DNA of 22,344 nucleotides from Mariniphaga sp964398855 (GCA_964398855.1 CAYNOQ010000040.1:1-22344), one strand, 5' to 3'. Shown: positions 1 through 7,312, counted from the first letter of the stretch. The notes: generated from the letters alone by a model not told the origin. Program-made: numbers and translations.

Positions 1-101
1 TCACTTATTTTGCTCATTATCAATTATTTAACATTGTTTTTAACGAAGTATTGACAATACAATTGTTTAAAATGATATTTTTATTTGCCTTTCAGAGTAT
101 G

Positions 102-109
102 TATATTTG
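102..109 (+). promoter_or_regulatory. Possible Bacteroidota -7 element upstream of the first toxin-antitoxin pair
   Basis: TATATTTG matches TAnnTTTG exactly. The -33 element is poor: only a T-run lies about 20 bases upstream, and the nearest TTTG (84-87) is too close. A transcript from here would have a leader of about 165 bases before the antitoxin. That leader contains a short open frame at 160-228 but no structured RNA that I recognise. Confidence 0.35.
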
Positions 110-159
110 CAGATAACTTATAAAATCATTTTATTGAATATTTTAAAAGTATATATATC

Positions 160-228
160 GTGAAAACTAAGGAAATGATAGAAACAAAAAAGCTTTTCAA
201 TTGGGATCGGCTAAGGACTTATCTTTGA
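160..228 (+). pseudogene. Short open frame, possibly the remnant start of a lost gene
   Basis: A 22-codon frame runs from GTG at 160 (or ATG at 175) to TGA at 226-228. Its peptide contains KKLFNWDRLRTYL, which reads like the start of Bacteroidota membrane or ABC-permease-type proteins beginning with FNWxRF. It lies about 45 bases after a TAnnTTTG element, where a gene start would be expected, and then stops. It may be what remains of a gene replaced by the toxin-antitoxin pair, a small leader peptide, or chance. The resemblance is by eye only. Confidence 0.2.
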
Positions 229-282
229 TGTGATTAATGGATTTATTAGATTAAGAAAATATATAAATATCTCAACATTCAA

Positions 283-501
283 ATGTATAGCAGCATGAAA
301 ACACAAAATATTATAGTTCACCCATCGAATGAGCAGGAAATGAGCGTTATTAAAGCTTTTTTTGAAGCTCTGAATATCAAGTTTGAGGTAACTAAAGATA
401 TATCTTACGACCCGGAGTTTGTGAGCAAGATTGAAAGAAGCCGCAAACAGGCTGCTGAAGGTAAAACCGTAAAAATTGAGCTGGACGATATATGGAAGTA
501 G
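283..501 (+). CDS. Small antitoxin-like protein paired with a YoeB-type toxin (DUF2683-like)
   Basis: A 72-residue hydrophilic protein lying directly before, and overlapping by 10 bases, a YoeB-type toxin gene. The C-terminal half has the pattern YDPEFVSKIERSRKQ...GKTVKIELDDIW, typical of small Bacteroidota antitoxins placed before Txe/YoeB toxins (DUF2683-like). In such pairs the antitoxin binds and blocks the toxin, and the complex usually represses the operon. The last acidic and aromatic residues (LDDIWK) would fit a toxin-binding tail. A second in-frame ATG at 295 (residue 5) is an equally possible start. The role rests mainly on the partner gene; the family name is a by-eye assignment. 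Confidence 0.7.
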   Translation: MYSSMKTQNIIVHPSNEQEMSVIKAFFEALNIKFEVTKDISYDPEFVSKIERSRKQAAEGKTVKIELDDIWK

Positions 502-749
502 AATTTACCCTGCAGGCTAAAGAAGATCTGGACTACTGGAAAAAATCCAACAATGTTATCGTTTTAAAGAAAATTCGCAAACTCATTGAAGCTATCCTGC
601 AAAGCCCACACGGAGGTATTGGGAAACCGGAAGCTTTAAAATACAACCTTGCCGGTTGTTGGTCACGCAGGATAAACCAGAAACACCGCATCGTATATGA
701 AGTGATTGACAATAAGATTATCATTCATTCTCTTAATGGGCATTATTAA
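492..749 (+). CDS. yoeB: Txe/YoeB family mRNA interferase toxin
   Basis: An 85-residue RelE-superfamily toxin, the same size as E. coli YoeB (84). YoeB-type toxins enter the ribosomal A site and cleave mRNA. The sequence carries the YoeB hallmarks in order: DLDYW near residue 14, GKPEALKYNLAG at 44-55, WSRRI at 57-61, HRIVYEV at 65-71, and a terminal HY pair. The presumed catalytic residues line up as E47, R66 and H84, so the toxin looks intact and active. It overlaps the antitoxin stop by 10 bases, which implies translational coupling and a shared transcript. No terminator with a T-run follows; only a short hairpin lies at 780-795. Confidence 0.93.
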   Translation: MEVEFTLQAKEDLDYWKKSNNVIVLKKIRKLIEAILQSPHGGIGKPEALKYNLAGCWSRRINQKHRIVYEVIDNKIIIHSLNGHY

Positions 750-950
750 TCCCGCTGTCACAAAATTGTAATTTGCGCCTTGCTCAACAGAGCAAAATCT
801 GCTGTTAAGAATATACCCCGCTATTCGTTGTCATTGTGTTTTCAGAAGCGAACTTAAAGTTAAAGTTCAGAAAAATGAGACGCATTCAATCACAATTGCA
901 CGAATGAAACAAGTTATTATTACTTTCGTGTTTCTTGAAAACCAAAATTG

Positions 951-1928
951 ATGAGAAAGCTTTTTTATATCCTGCTGTTTTTTCTCCCTTTTTTCGGGAA
1001 AGCACAGCAATTTGAGTATCAGGTGATGTTTGAAGGAATTGGCGACAATCGCGAATATGCCAGCGAAAAGGCGATGTCGCAAACCATTTTGGGCAGCCGT
1101 GGCGCTTTTGAAGTGGGTGTCAAAACAGACAACAACCGCATCAGATTTGGATTGAATCATCTTTTGGAATTTGGCAGCGACATTGATTTTCACAAACCCC
1201 TGCTAACCCTCTATTACGAATACGCCGACAGCAGAAAAGATTTTTTGTTTGGCGCTTTCCCGCGGCGCAGCCGCATTGATTTTCCACTTGCCATGATGAC
1301 CGATACCCTGCTCTATTATCGTCCGAACCTGGAAGGAATGTTTGGCGAAGTGCGCTGGGGCTGGGGCTATCAAAACGGGTTTGTGGATTGGGTTGGCAGG
1401 CAGACAGATTTGGTTCGTGAAAATTTCACAGCCGGTTTTTCGGGAGAGATTTCTCATAAAAACCTCTTTTTTCAAAACTACCTGCTCATGTTTCACGATG
1501 CGGGGGCGAAAATCAGATATCCACGTGATTTCGTAAAGGATTATCTCGGTTTTGCACTTCAGGCGGGTATGCGCACCTTTGGTGAATCTTCAATTAACGG
1601 TTATATAAAAGCCGGCTTATTGGAATCTTCATTTCGCGAGCGCGATGAGCTGAATGAATTCATTCACGCTTTCAGTCTTTTTGCAGAAGCACATGGGCGG
1701 TATAAGAACTACGGTGTAAAATCTGTGCTGCATTCCGGCGACGGGCACCGGTTTAAAAACGGCGACCTTTTCTACCGGCTGAAAAACTACTGGCGCACCG
1801 ATGTAATCTGGTATTTTATCAACCATAAAAATGTCCGGGGACACTTCAATCTATCTTTTCACCTGATTGACGGGAAAAAGCTGGATCAGCAGCAACAGTT
1901 GTCAGTCATCTACCTTTTCGGGAAATAA
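951..1928 (+). CDS. Exported beta-rich protein of unknown function, possibly outer-membrane
   Basis: A 325-residue protein that I do not recognise. Residues 1-19 form a signal peptide (basic MRK, a hydrophobic LFYILLFFLPFF core, then GKAQQ). The mature part is rich in Phe, Tyr, Trp, Gly and Arg in alternating patterns, such as RIRFGLNHLLEFG, LLTLYYEY and GEVRWGWGYQNG. It ends in a strand-like segment (LSVIYLFGK). This fits a small outer-membrane beta-barrel, but no porin signature is visible. I chose ATG at 951 over the in-frame TTG at 948. A 7-of-8 match to TAnnTTTG (TACTTTCG) lies at 921-928. The gene ends 5 bases from the convergent rimO stop with no terminator between. Existence is firm, function unknown. 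Confidence 0.8.
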   Translation: MRKLFYILLFFLPFFGKAQQFEYQVMFEGIGDNREYASEKAMSQTILGSRGAFEVGVKTDNNRIRFGLNHLLEFGSDIDFHKPLLTLYYEYADSRKDFLFGAFPRRSRIDFPLAMMTDTLLYYRPNLEGMFGEVRWGWGYQNGFVDWVGRQTDLVRENFTAGFSGEISHKNLFFQNYLLMFHDAGAKIRYPRDFVKDYLGFALQAGMRTFGESSINGYIKAGLLESSFRERDELNEFIHAFSLFAEAHGRYKNYGVKSVLHSGDGHRFKNGDLFYRLKNYWRTDVIWYFINHKNVRGHFNLSFHLIDGKKLDQQQQLSVIYLFGK

Positions 1929-1933
1929 TTTGC

Positions 1934-3232
1934 TCAGGAGATCACCTCTCCAAACAGATCGTAATCTTCGGCGCCGGTAATTTTCACATTGCAGAACTCC
2001 CCTTTTTTCAGTTCGCCCGCATGGGAAATGAGCACCTCTCCATCCACTTCCGGCGAATCATACTCTGTCCGCCCCACATAGTAACCGTCCTCTTCCCGGT
2101 CGATAATCACCCGGTAAACATTTCCGGTTTTCTGTTGGTTCAGGTCTGCCGAAATTTGCTGCTGAAGTTCCATGATTTCATCTGCGCGGACCTGCTTTAT
2201 CTCCTCCGGGATATCATCCCTGAATTTTTTGGCTGCATAAGTGTTTTCTTCGTGTGAATAGGTGAAAACGCCCAGCCGCTCAAACTTCGTATCGGCAATA
2301 AATTGTTTCAGCTCCTCAAAGTCAGCCCGGGTTTCCCCCGGAAAACCAACCAGCATGGTGGTGCGGAGTATCACGCCCGGAACTTCCTGTTTTATGCCTG
2401 CGATTAGCGCTTCAATCTCTTCGCGGGTTACATGGCGCATCATGTTTTTCAGCACCGGATTGGAAATATGCTGCAGCGGCATATCCAGATATTTGCACAC
2501 TTTGGGATTATCGCGCATCACCGGTAAAATTTCATAGGGAAATTTCGTGGGATATAAATAGTGGAGACGAATCCACTCAATTCCTTCAATTTCGGAAATG
2601 CGGGCAATCAGCTCGGGAAGAAAATTTCTGCCGTACAGGTCAATTCCGTAGGAAGATAACTCCTGTGAGATGAGCAAAATCTCCTTCACTCCTTTTTTTG
2701 CCAGATACTTTGCTTCCTGAACAAGACTTTCAACCGAGCGGGATTTGTGGCTTCCGGTCATCATGGGAATAGCGCAAAAAGCACAGGAGCGGTTGCACCC
2801 CTCGGCAACTTTCAGATAGGCATAATGCGATGGCGTGGTTATTTTTCGCTCATAAATATACTCCGGTCTGAAGGTAACCTTCAGTTCATCCACCATCGCT
2901 TTCAGGTCAAACTTGCCAAAATAGCGGTCCACTTCCGGAATTTCCTGTTCCAGCTCCTTTTGATAGCGTTCCGACAGGCAACCCATCACATACAACTTCC
3001 CGATTTCACCTCGCCTGCGGGCTTCAACATAATCCAGAATCATATCAATGGATTCTTGTTTGGCATCGTGAATGAAACCGCAGGTGTTCACAAATACGGC
3101 ATCAAAACCGGTGTCCTCCGAATCGTGCTTCACCTCAAAATCACCACGCTCTAACTGATTGAGCAAAACCTCCGAATCCACCAGATTTTTTGAACAGCCC
3201 ATCGTCACCACATTTACCCGCTTCTTTTTCAT
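1934..3232 (-). CDS. rimO: Ribosomal protein S12 methylthiotransferase RimO
   Basis: A 432-residue radical-SAM methylthiotransferase of normal family length. RimO adds a methylthio group to a conserved aspartate of ribosomal protein S12 using S-adenosylmethionine and two [4Fe-4S] clusters. The N-terminal MTTase domain has its three cluster cysteines at C13 (MGCSKNLVDSE), C51 (NTCGF) and C85 (MGCLSERY). The radical-SAM motif is C146-x3-C150-x2-C153 (CNRSCAFC). A TRAM domain occupies about residues 365-432. The MGCSKNLVDSE start and the IPMMTGSHKSR stretch after the radical-SAM motif favour RimO over the tRNA enzyme MiaB. It stands alone on the minus strand. Only a weak -7-like element lies upstream, near 3249-3256. 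Confidence 0.95.
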   Translation of the reverse strand: MKKKRVNVVTMGCSKNLVDSEVLLNQLERGDFEVKHDSEDTGFDAVFVNTCGFIHDAKQESIDMILDYVEARRRGEIGKLYVMGCLSERYQKELEQEIPEVDRYFGKFDLKAMVDELKVTFRPEYIYERKITTPSHYAYLKVAEGCNRSCAFCAIPMMTGSHKSRSVESLVQEAKYLAKKGVKEILLISQELSSYGIDLYGRNFLPELIARISEIEGIEWIRLHYLYPTKFPYEILPVMRDNPKVCKYLDMPLQHISNPVLKNMMRHVTREEIEALIAGIKQEVPGVILRTTMLVGFPGETRADFEELKQFIADTKFERLGVFTYSHEENTYAAKKFRDDIPEEIKQVRADEIMELQQQISADLNQQKTGNVYRVIIDREEDGYYVGRTEYDSPEVDGEVLISHAGELKKGEFCNVKITGAEDYDLFGEVIS

Positions 3233-3310
3233 CGCATAAAATTTAACCCAAAGTAAATAATTTTCGATACAGTTTCGAGTGAGAAATCAAAAAAGAGTCT
3301 TCTTCAAATA

Positions 3311-3473
3311 ATGAAAATTAAAAAAATGCCACTAAAACACAAAGATACTAAACCTCACAAAGAGCTGACAATGCGCATGTTATCCTTTTGTAATTCTCCC
3401 TATCTGCCTGTCCGGCAGGCAAAACTTTCTGTTTTTATGGCAAAAAGCACTTTTCGGGAGTGAACCAAAAATC
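3311..3473. repeat. Non-coding stretch with dispersed intergenic repeat motifs
   Basis: The gap 3233-3541 holds no credible gene. It contains a run of the form CACTAAAACACAAAGATACTAA...CACAAAG (about 3330-3363), a type of text that recurs between Bacteroidota genes. A small palindrome follows (TGCCTG at 3405-3410, loop TCCGG, CAGGCA at 3416-3421). GTGAACCAAAAATC lies at 3460-3473, and the same 14 bases recur at 6621-6634. The frame 3311-3463 is open for 50 codons but is made of this repeat text. Confidence 0.5.
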
Positions 3474-3492
3474 AAATTAACAATCTGTCAGT

Positions 3493-3522
3493 ATTGAATA
3501 ACACGGGACTTTATTAATTTTG
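3493..3522 (+). promoter_or_regulatory. Bacteroidota-type promoter of the phosphatase-like gene
   Basis: An exact -7 element TAATTTTG (3515-3522) is preceded by ATTG (3493-3496) with an 18-base spacer. This is close to the Bacteroides TTTG/TAnnTTTG arrangement. It lies 20 bases before the ATG at 3542, so the leader would be very short. Confidence 0.6.
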
Positions 3523-3541
3523 GCGACCAAAGTAAAAAATT

Positions 3542-5185
3542 ATGAATACGAGATTTTTCACGATGATTTTTTGTTTTTTTATGTTGTTTGCTCACTTTTC
3601 TTCTGCGCAACAGGTTTTTTCTCCGGGAAGTGAAAAACCTAAAGTTGTAATCGGAATTATAGTGGAAAACATGCGTCCCGACTATATTCAGCGCTACTGG
3701 AGCACTTTCGGTGAAGGTGGTTTTAAAAAGCTCTACACACAGGGAGCCGTGTGCACCAATGTGAGCTTAACGGAGTATTTTCACAATTACGCCGGCGGAA
3801 CAGCCACATTATATACCGGAACAACGCCGTCGCTTCACGGAATTGTGGGAGAAACCTGGTATGACAGAAAAAAAAGCAAGGAAGTGGAATGCACTGCCGA
3901 TGATTATTATTTCACCGTTGGCGCCGACACCAAATTCGGAAATGCCTCACCAAAACAACTGCTTTCCACTACAATCACCGATAATCTGAAGATATTCACC
4001 CATGGGAAATCCCTGATTTTCAGCGCTGCGCTAAACCGCGAAACTGCCGTTTTTTCTGCCGGACACTCAGCCGACGGCGCTTATTGGTTTGACCCGGAAT
4101 CGGGGCACATGATCTCCAGTTCATTTTATGTGAGCACTTTCCCAGACTGGGTGCGTGATTTCAACGAACAGAAATATACGGAGCGCTATATACACCAGAA
4201 CTGGGTTTTGCTTCAGTCCGAAGAACTTTACACCGAGAGTCTGCCCGACAACTATCCGCTGGAAAAAGGCTATTTTGAAAAATGGAATACCTTTCCGCAT
4301 AGCATCGGAAAATATGTTAAAACGGCAGAGAATCTTTCTCCATTAAAATCAACACCTTACGGGAATGAACTGATGAAAAATTTCGCCATTGAATTGCTTG
4401 ACAATGAGCCTGTCGGGGAAGACGAGTACACCGATTTTATTTCGTTTGCCTTCTCCTCAATGGATGACAAAAACAATCTTTTCGGTCCGGCTTCATTGGA
4501 AATGCAGGACAACTACCTCTATCTCGACAAATATTTAGCAGAACTGATTGCCCATACCGAAAATAAATTTGGAAAGCAAAATGTGCTGTTTTTCCTTACG
4601 GCAAACACCTCGGCTTCCTATCCTGTTGATTATCTGAAGGAAAAATTCAATCTGCCGGTAAACTATTTCTATCCGGAAAATGCACTGGCGTTGCTCACTT
4701 CCTATCTGAATGTTTCTTATGGTGAAGGAAAATATATAGAGCACTATTCTGATTTTCAGGTTTATCTCAATCACGATTTAATCAAAAAATACAAACTCGA
4801 TCTGAACGAAATTCGCGAAGATGCCGCCGGATTCATCAATCAGTTTGAAGGCGTTCAGCTCTCCATACCTGCACATCAGCTTGAAACGGGAACTTCTTCC
4901 AATGGACTGCTTTCTACGCTTTACAAATCTTATATCAAAAGCAGGTCGGGTGATTTTTTGTATATTTTGAAAGAAGGCTGGCAGCCCACGTATAAGTACC
5001 AGAAGGTAAACTATACGGATCAGTCAAATATTCCGTTAGTTTTTTACGGCGCAGGAATCCGTCCGCAACTGATTTCCGAAAAATATAATGCAATCGATCT
5101 GGTACCAACGCTGAGTGATTTGCTGCAAATTCCCCGCCCCGACAAGAGTCAGGGGATTACGATTACGCCGGTGTTAAACAGATAA
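3542..5185 (+). CDS. Exported alkaline-phosphatase-superfamily protein, predicted catalytically dead
   Basis: A 547-residue protein with a signal peptide (1-22, ending SSAQ). Its fold matches PafA-like alkaline phosphatases: VVIGIIVENMRPDYIQRYW at 35-53, LYTGTTPSLHGIVG at 90-103, AGHSADGAYWFD at 173-184, FGPASLEMQDNYLYLD from 314, FFLTA at 350-354 and IPLVFYG from 497. By manual alignment to PafA as I remember it, almost every catalytic position is changed: first metal Asp to E42, nucleophile Thr to Y83, phosphate-clamp Lys and Arg to N165 and E167, metal His to N312, metal Asp-His pair to N355-T356, and final metal His to N496. D308 alone appears kept. The frame is intact and the family core is conserved, which argues against simple decay. 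It may have a binding, structural or altered catalytic role in the periplasm or at the cell surface. The superfamily is confident; loss of activity is inferred. Confidence 0.85.
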   Translation: MNTRFFTMIFCFFMLFAHFSSAQQVFSPGSEKPKVVIGIIVENMRPDYIQRYWSTFGEGGFKKLYTQGAVCTNVSLTEYFHNYAGGTATLYTGTTPSLHGIVGETWYDRKKSKEVECTADDYYFTVGADTKFGNASPKQLLSTTITDNLKIFTHGKSLIFSAALNRETAVFSAGHSADGAYWFDPESGHMISSSFYVSTFPDWVRDFNEQKYTERYIHQNWVLLQSEELYTESLPDNYPLEKGYFEKWNTFPHSIGKYVKTAENLSPLKSTPYGNELMKNFAIELLDNEPVGEDEYTDFISFAFSSMDDKNNLFGPASLEMQDNYLYLDKYLAELIAHTENKFGKQNVLFFLTANTSASYPVDYLKEKFNLPVNYFYPENALALLTSYLNVSYGEGKYIEHYSDFQVYLNHDLIKKYKLDLNEIREDAAGFINQFEGVQLSIPAHQLETGTSSNGLLSTLYKSYIKSRSGDFLYILKEGWQPTYKYQKVNYTDQSNIPLVFYGAGIRPQLISEKYNAIDLVPTLSDLLQIPRPDKSQGITITPVLNR

Positions 5186-5285
5186 AAGCAAATGATTTTT
5201 TACAAGTGAGTTCACGGAAGTGGACACTTTTCTTATTTCACAGTGTAGTCCCGAAATCTCTGGATTGGTTATATTTTTCAATGGT

Positions 5286-5594
5286 TTATATTGCAAGTTT
5301 TTGTTTGTTCAATTCAACATTAAAATACACTTTGGCTCCCAATGCTTCAAATACTTTTAAAATTGTTGTGAATCTTGCATCAGTCATACTATTTTCAATT
5401 TTAGAAATTTGAGCCTTTTTCACTCCTACAAGTTCTCCCAATTCCTCTTGAGTTAGATTCTTTTCTTTCCGTGCCTGTTTAATAGCCTGCCCGATTAAAT
5501 CAAGGCGAAGTTCATTTTCAAACTCGTTTCTCTTTTTGGTTCCTTTCTTTCCGATGTATTTGTCGGTGAGCTCTTCCAAACTGTATGTTTTCAT
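5286..5594 (-). CDS. higA: XRE-family antitoxin (HigA-like)
   Basis: A 102-residue protein with a helix-turn-helix of the XRE/Cro type at about 34-90 (IGQAIKQARKEKNLTQEEL, then GVKKAQISKIENSMTDARFTT). The N-terminal 30 residues are charged and precede the DNA-binding domain. It starts inside the stop of the toxin gene (ATGA overlap at 5591-5594), so the order is toxin then antitoxin, as in higBA loci. It should neutralise the toxin and repress the operon. The near-palindrome at 5969-5988 is the obvious candidate operator. Confidence 0.87.
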   Translation of the reverse strand: MKTYSLEELTDKYIGKKGTKKRNEFENELRLDLIGQAIKQARKEKNLTQEELGELVGVKKAQISKIENSMTDARFTTILKVFEALGAKVYFNVELNKQKLAI

Positions 5595-5941
5595 TTCTTT
5601 TGATTTTTTTTGTTAAAATACTTTTCTCTCAAATTTTCTGCTCGTTCAATCTCGCTTTTAGGGATTTTGTCTGTTTTTTTAATCAGCCCGTGAGTAGAAA
5701 TTACAACAACATCTGTTTTCTCAGATTTATCCCAAAAGGCAAAAAGCCGAAAGTATGATTTGTGATACTTGGTTCTGAAGACCCAAATCTCGTTTTGAAG
5801 CTTTTTGAAAAGTTCTTTGTCATTGGTACTTCTTGCTTTCCAAATATTGTAGAGAATTTTATCTCTTGATTTTTCATCAAGGGCATCCAAAAACATTTTT
5901 ACTTCTTCCAAAAAGATAATCCGAAATTTATAACCACTCAT
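5591..5941 (-). CDS. higB: RelE/HigB-like toxin (phage Gp49-like family)
   Basis: A 116-residue basic protein with the RelE-fold pattern of the Gp49-like/HigB group: an N-terminal strand YKFRIIFLEEV, helices LDEKSRDKILYNIWKA, then the core LQNEIWVFRTKYHKSYFRLFAFW and STHGLIKKTDKIPKSEIERAENLREKYF. Toxins of this family cleave mRNA on the ribosome. The GLIKKTDKIPxxEIxxAxxLRxxY ending is typical of complete members, so it appears functional. It is first in a two-gene operon with an XRE antitoxin, overlapping by four bases. The promoter lies 18 bases upstream. It belongs to a different toxin family from the pair at 283-749. Confidence 0.87.
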   Translation of the reverse strand: MSGYKFRIIFLEEVKMFLDALDEKSRDKILYNIWKARSTNDKELFKKLQNEIWVFRTKYHKSYFRLFAFWDKSEKTDVVVISTHGLIKKTDKIPKSEIERAENLREKYFNKKNQKK

Positions 5942-5958
5942 TCAGCAACTTTTACAGG

Positions 5959-5990
5959 CAAAAATAAATGTTTCTTAATTAGGAAACAAA
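5959..5990 (-). promoter_or_regulatory. HigBA promoter with operator palindrome in the spacer
   Basis: On the minus strand, TTTG (5990-5987), a 20-base spacer and TATTTTTG (5966-5959) form a full match to the Bacteroidota promoter. The spacer region is occupied by a 20-base near-palindrome at 5969-5988, with TGTTTC and GAAACA arms around TAATTA and one mismatched pair. A repressor bound there would cover the space between the two promoter elements. This is the expected logic for autorepression by the XRE antitoxin. Confidence 0.7.
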
Positions 5991-6119
5991 TATTTTTGAT
6001 AAAAAGCTATAATTGACATCATTTAACTCACGGTGTATTATTATGTCGCTTTACGAACAAAAATCGGAGAAATTATCTGTTTTCAAAATTAAAGACAGTT
6101 TTAAACTCCTGCCTGAACA

Positions 6120-6515
6120 TCACTTTTTCTTCTGTTTTGTTTCGGCTGATGTTTGCGTGGAGTCTTTTTTCACCCTGCTTCCGGATACAATCCGGTTGTT
6201 TACCACATTCATTGATTTCAGGCTGACTGAAATAACGGTGTCGGCATTCATTTTAAAAGGAAGTTTTAGCGATTCATAGCCCGGACTGGATATTTTCAGT
6301 TCGCGGTTACCTTTGCTCAGTAAAAGTTTGTAATATCCATCGCTGTTGGTGATGGTACCAATTCCGGAAACCGACTCATAAACGGCTACACTTTCAACAG
6401 CTTTGTCTGATACAAAATCCCTGACATATCCTGTCACTGATACAAGCTGCCCCCGGGCGGCAAAAGAGAAAAACAAAACTATTATCGAAAAAAATAGTTT
6501 CAAAAAAAATTTCAT
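6120..6515 (-). CDS. Secreted stand-alone CarboxypepD_reg-like domain protein
   Basis: A 131-residue protein with a signal peptide (1-23, ending AARGQ), one CarboxypepD_reg-like (transthyretin-fold) domain at about 26-104, and a lysine-rich tail (KQKKK end). Domain marks are VTGYVRDFVSDKAVESVAV, GTITNSDGYYKLLL, LKISSPGYESLKL and a closing VISVSLKS. In Bacteroidota this domain is usually the N-terminal extension of SusC/TonB-dependent receptors. Here it stands alone, with no receptor beside it. It could be a periplasmic or surface binding module, or a remnant of a larger protein. The intact signal peptide and stop favour a genuine small protein. Confidence 0.75.
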   Translation of the reverse strand: MKFFLKLFFSIIVLFFSFAARGQLVSVTGYVRDFVSDKAVESVAVYESVSGIGTITNSDGYYKLLLSKGNRELKISSPGYESLKLPFKMNADTVISVSLKSMNVVNNRIVSGSRVKKDSTQTSAETKQKKK

Positions 6516-6831
6516 GGTTTACTGAACATTAAAAAATTAAACTTAAACGCTAACGGAGATAAGATGACCTCATGGCTAAAAAGGTTGCGTCCGTTGTAAA
6601 AAATATTTTAGCTGCAAAAAGTGAACCAAAAATCTACTTTTCAGAGGTAAAACGGCTAAATGGCAAAATATTGTTCTTATTTAAAATAAATCTATTTATA
6701 AGCAGTGAAATATGCTGAATAACAGCGTTTTTGCTAAAAATCATTATCAACTAACATTAAACATTTGCTTATATTTAGGGATAAATTTTTCTGTTTTTCC
6801 ATTCTTTGAATCTACAATAAAAATTTTGCCT
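6516..6831. other. Intergenic region between the divergent secreted-domain and hydrogenase genes
   Basis: These 316 bases are AT-rich and hold no credible gene. The in-frame ATG at 6712 would add 40 residues unlike the NuoE family, so I reject it. I see 7-of-8 matches to TAnnTTTG at 6770-6777 (TATATTTA) and 6760-6767 (AACATTTG), neither with a well-spaced -33 element, so the hydrogenase promoter is not settled. The 14-base string GTGAACCAAAAATC at 6621-6634 repeats one at 3460-3473. I found no TTGTGAA/TTCACAA Rex-type site. Confidence 0.4.
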
Positions 6832-7302
6832 ATGAATCCGATACAAACTTTAATCAAAGACCTGGCTGACCAGCACGGCAGGAACCGTAAGAATCTGTTG
6901 CCTGTTTTGCAGGGAGTGATTCAGCAGGAAAAATTCCTGTCGGAATATACCATGGTAGAAATCGCACGGGAAATGGATATTCCACCTGCCGAAGTGTTTG
7001 GAACGGCATCTTTTTACTCCTTTCTTGAAACCAAACCGGCAGGCAAATACATCATCAGGGTTTGTAAAACCATCACCTGCGCGATGAAAGGAAAAAATCA
7101 GCTCCTTTTTGCCATTCAGGACATGCTGAAAATCAAAATCGGGGAGACAACGCCCGACAGGAAGTTCACACTTCTTGAAACAAACTGCCTTGGCTGGTGC
7201 CACAAGGCGCCGGCAATGCTCATCAACGATGAGATTTACACAGAAGTAAGCCCGGAACGGGCGCGGGAAATTCTTACCGCATATATGAAAGAAAACCAAT
7301 AA
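6832..7302 (+). CDS. hydC: [FeFe]-hydrogenase gamma subunit HydC (NuoE-like, [2Fe-2S])
   Basis: A 156-residue NuoE-family protein with a thioredoxin-like [2Fe-2S] domain. The helical N-terminus (RKNLLPVLQGVIQQEKFLS) leads to the family mark IPPAEVFGTASFYSFL at 50-65. The four cluster ligands are all present: C78-x4-C83 (CKTITC) and C119-x3-C123 (CLGWC). I chose ATG at 6832 because the protein then has the usual family length; an upstream ATG at 6712 adds an unrelated stretch. It is first of three genes, 10 bases before hydB. In trimeric NAD-linked [FeFe]-hydrogenases this subunit passes electrons along the chain with HydB. A complex I NuoE is unlikely because hydA follows and no other nuo gene is present. 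Confidence 0.92.
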   Translation: MNPIQTLIKDLADQHGRNRKNLLPVLQGVIQQEKFLSEYTMVEIAREMDIPPAEVFGTASFYSFLETKPAGKYIIRVCKTITCAMKGKNQLLFAIQDMLKIKIGETTPDRKFTLLETNCLGWCHKAPAMLINDEIYTEVSPERAREILTAYMKENQ

Positions 7303-7312
7303 AGTAGAAATT

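Noticed and set aside
780..806. Hairpin TTGCTC-AACA-GAGCAA after the YoeB gene, with a competing AACAG/CTGTT pairing
   Set aside because: The stems are short and no T-run follows, so neither a terminator nor a switch can be supported.
3311..3463. A 50-codon open frame on the plus strand between rimO and the phosphatase-like gene
   Set aside because: It is made of CACAAAG-type intergenic repeat text and a palindrome; such frames are commonly mis-annotated and no protein-like pattern is visible.
5186..5285. GAAGTGGACACTTTTC-like text between convergent genes as an insertion-sequence end
   Set aside because: No matching opposite end, target duplication or transposase sequence is present.
6712..6831. 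A longer hydC starting at an upstream ATG
   Set aside because: The extra 40 residues are unlike the NuoE family, and the ATG at 6832 gives the normal length.
6516..6831. A Rex (NADH-sensing) operator upstream of the hydrogenase
   Set aside because: I looked for TTGTGAA...TTCACAA and found no acceptable match.
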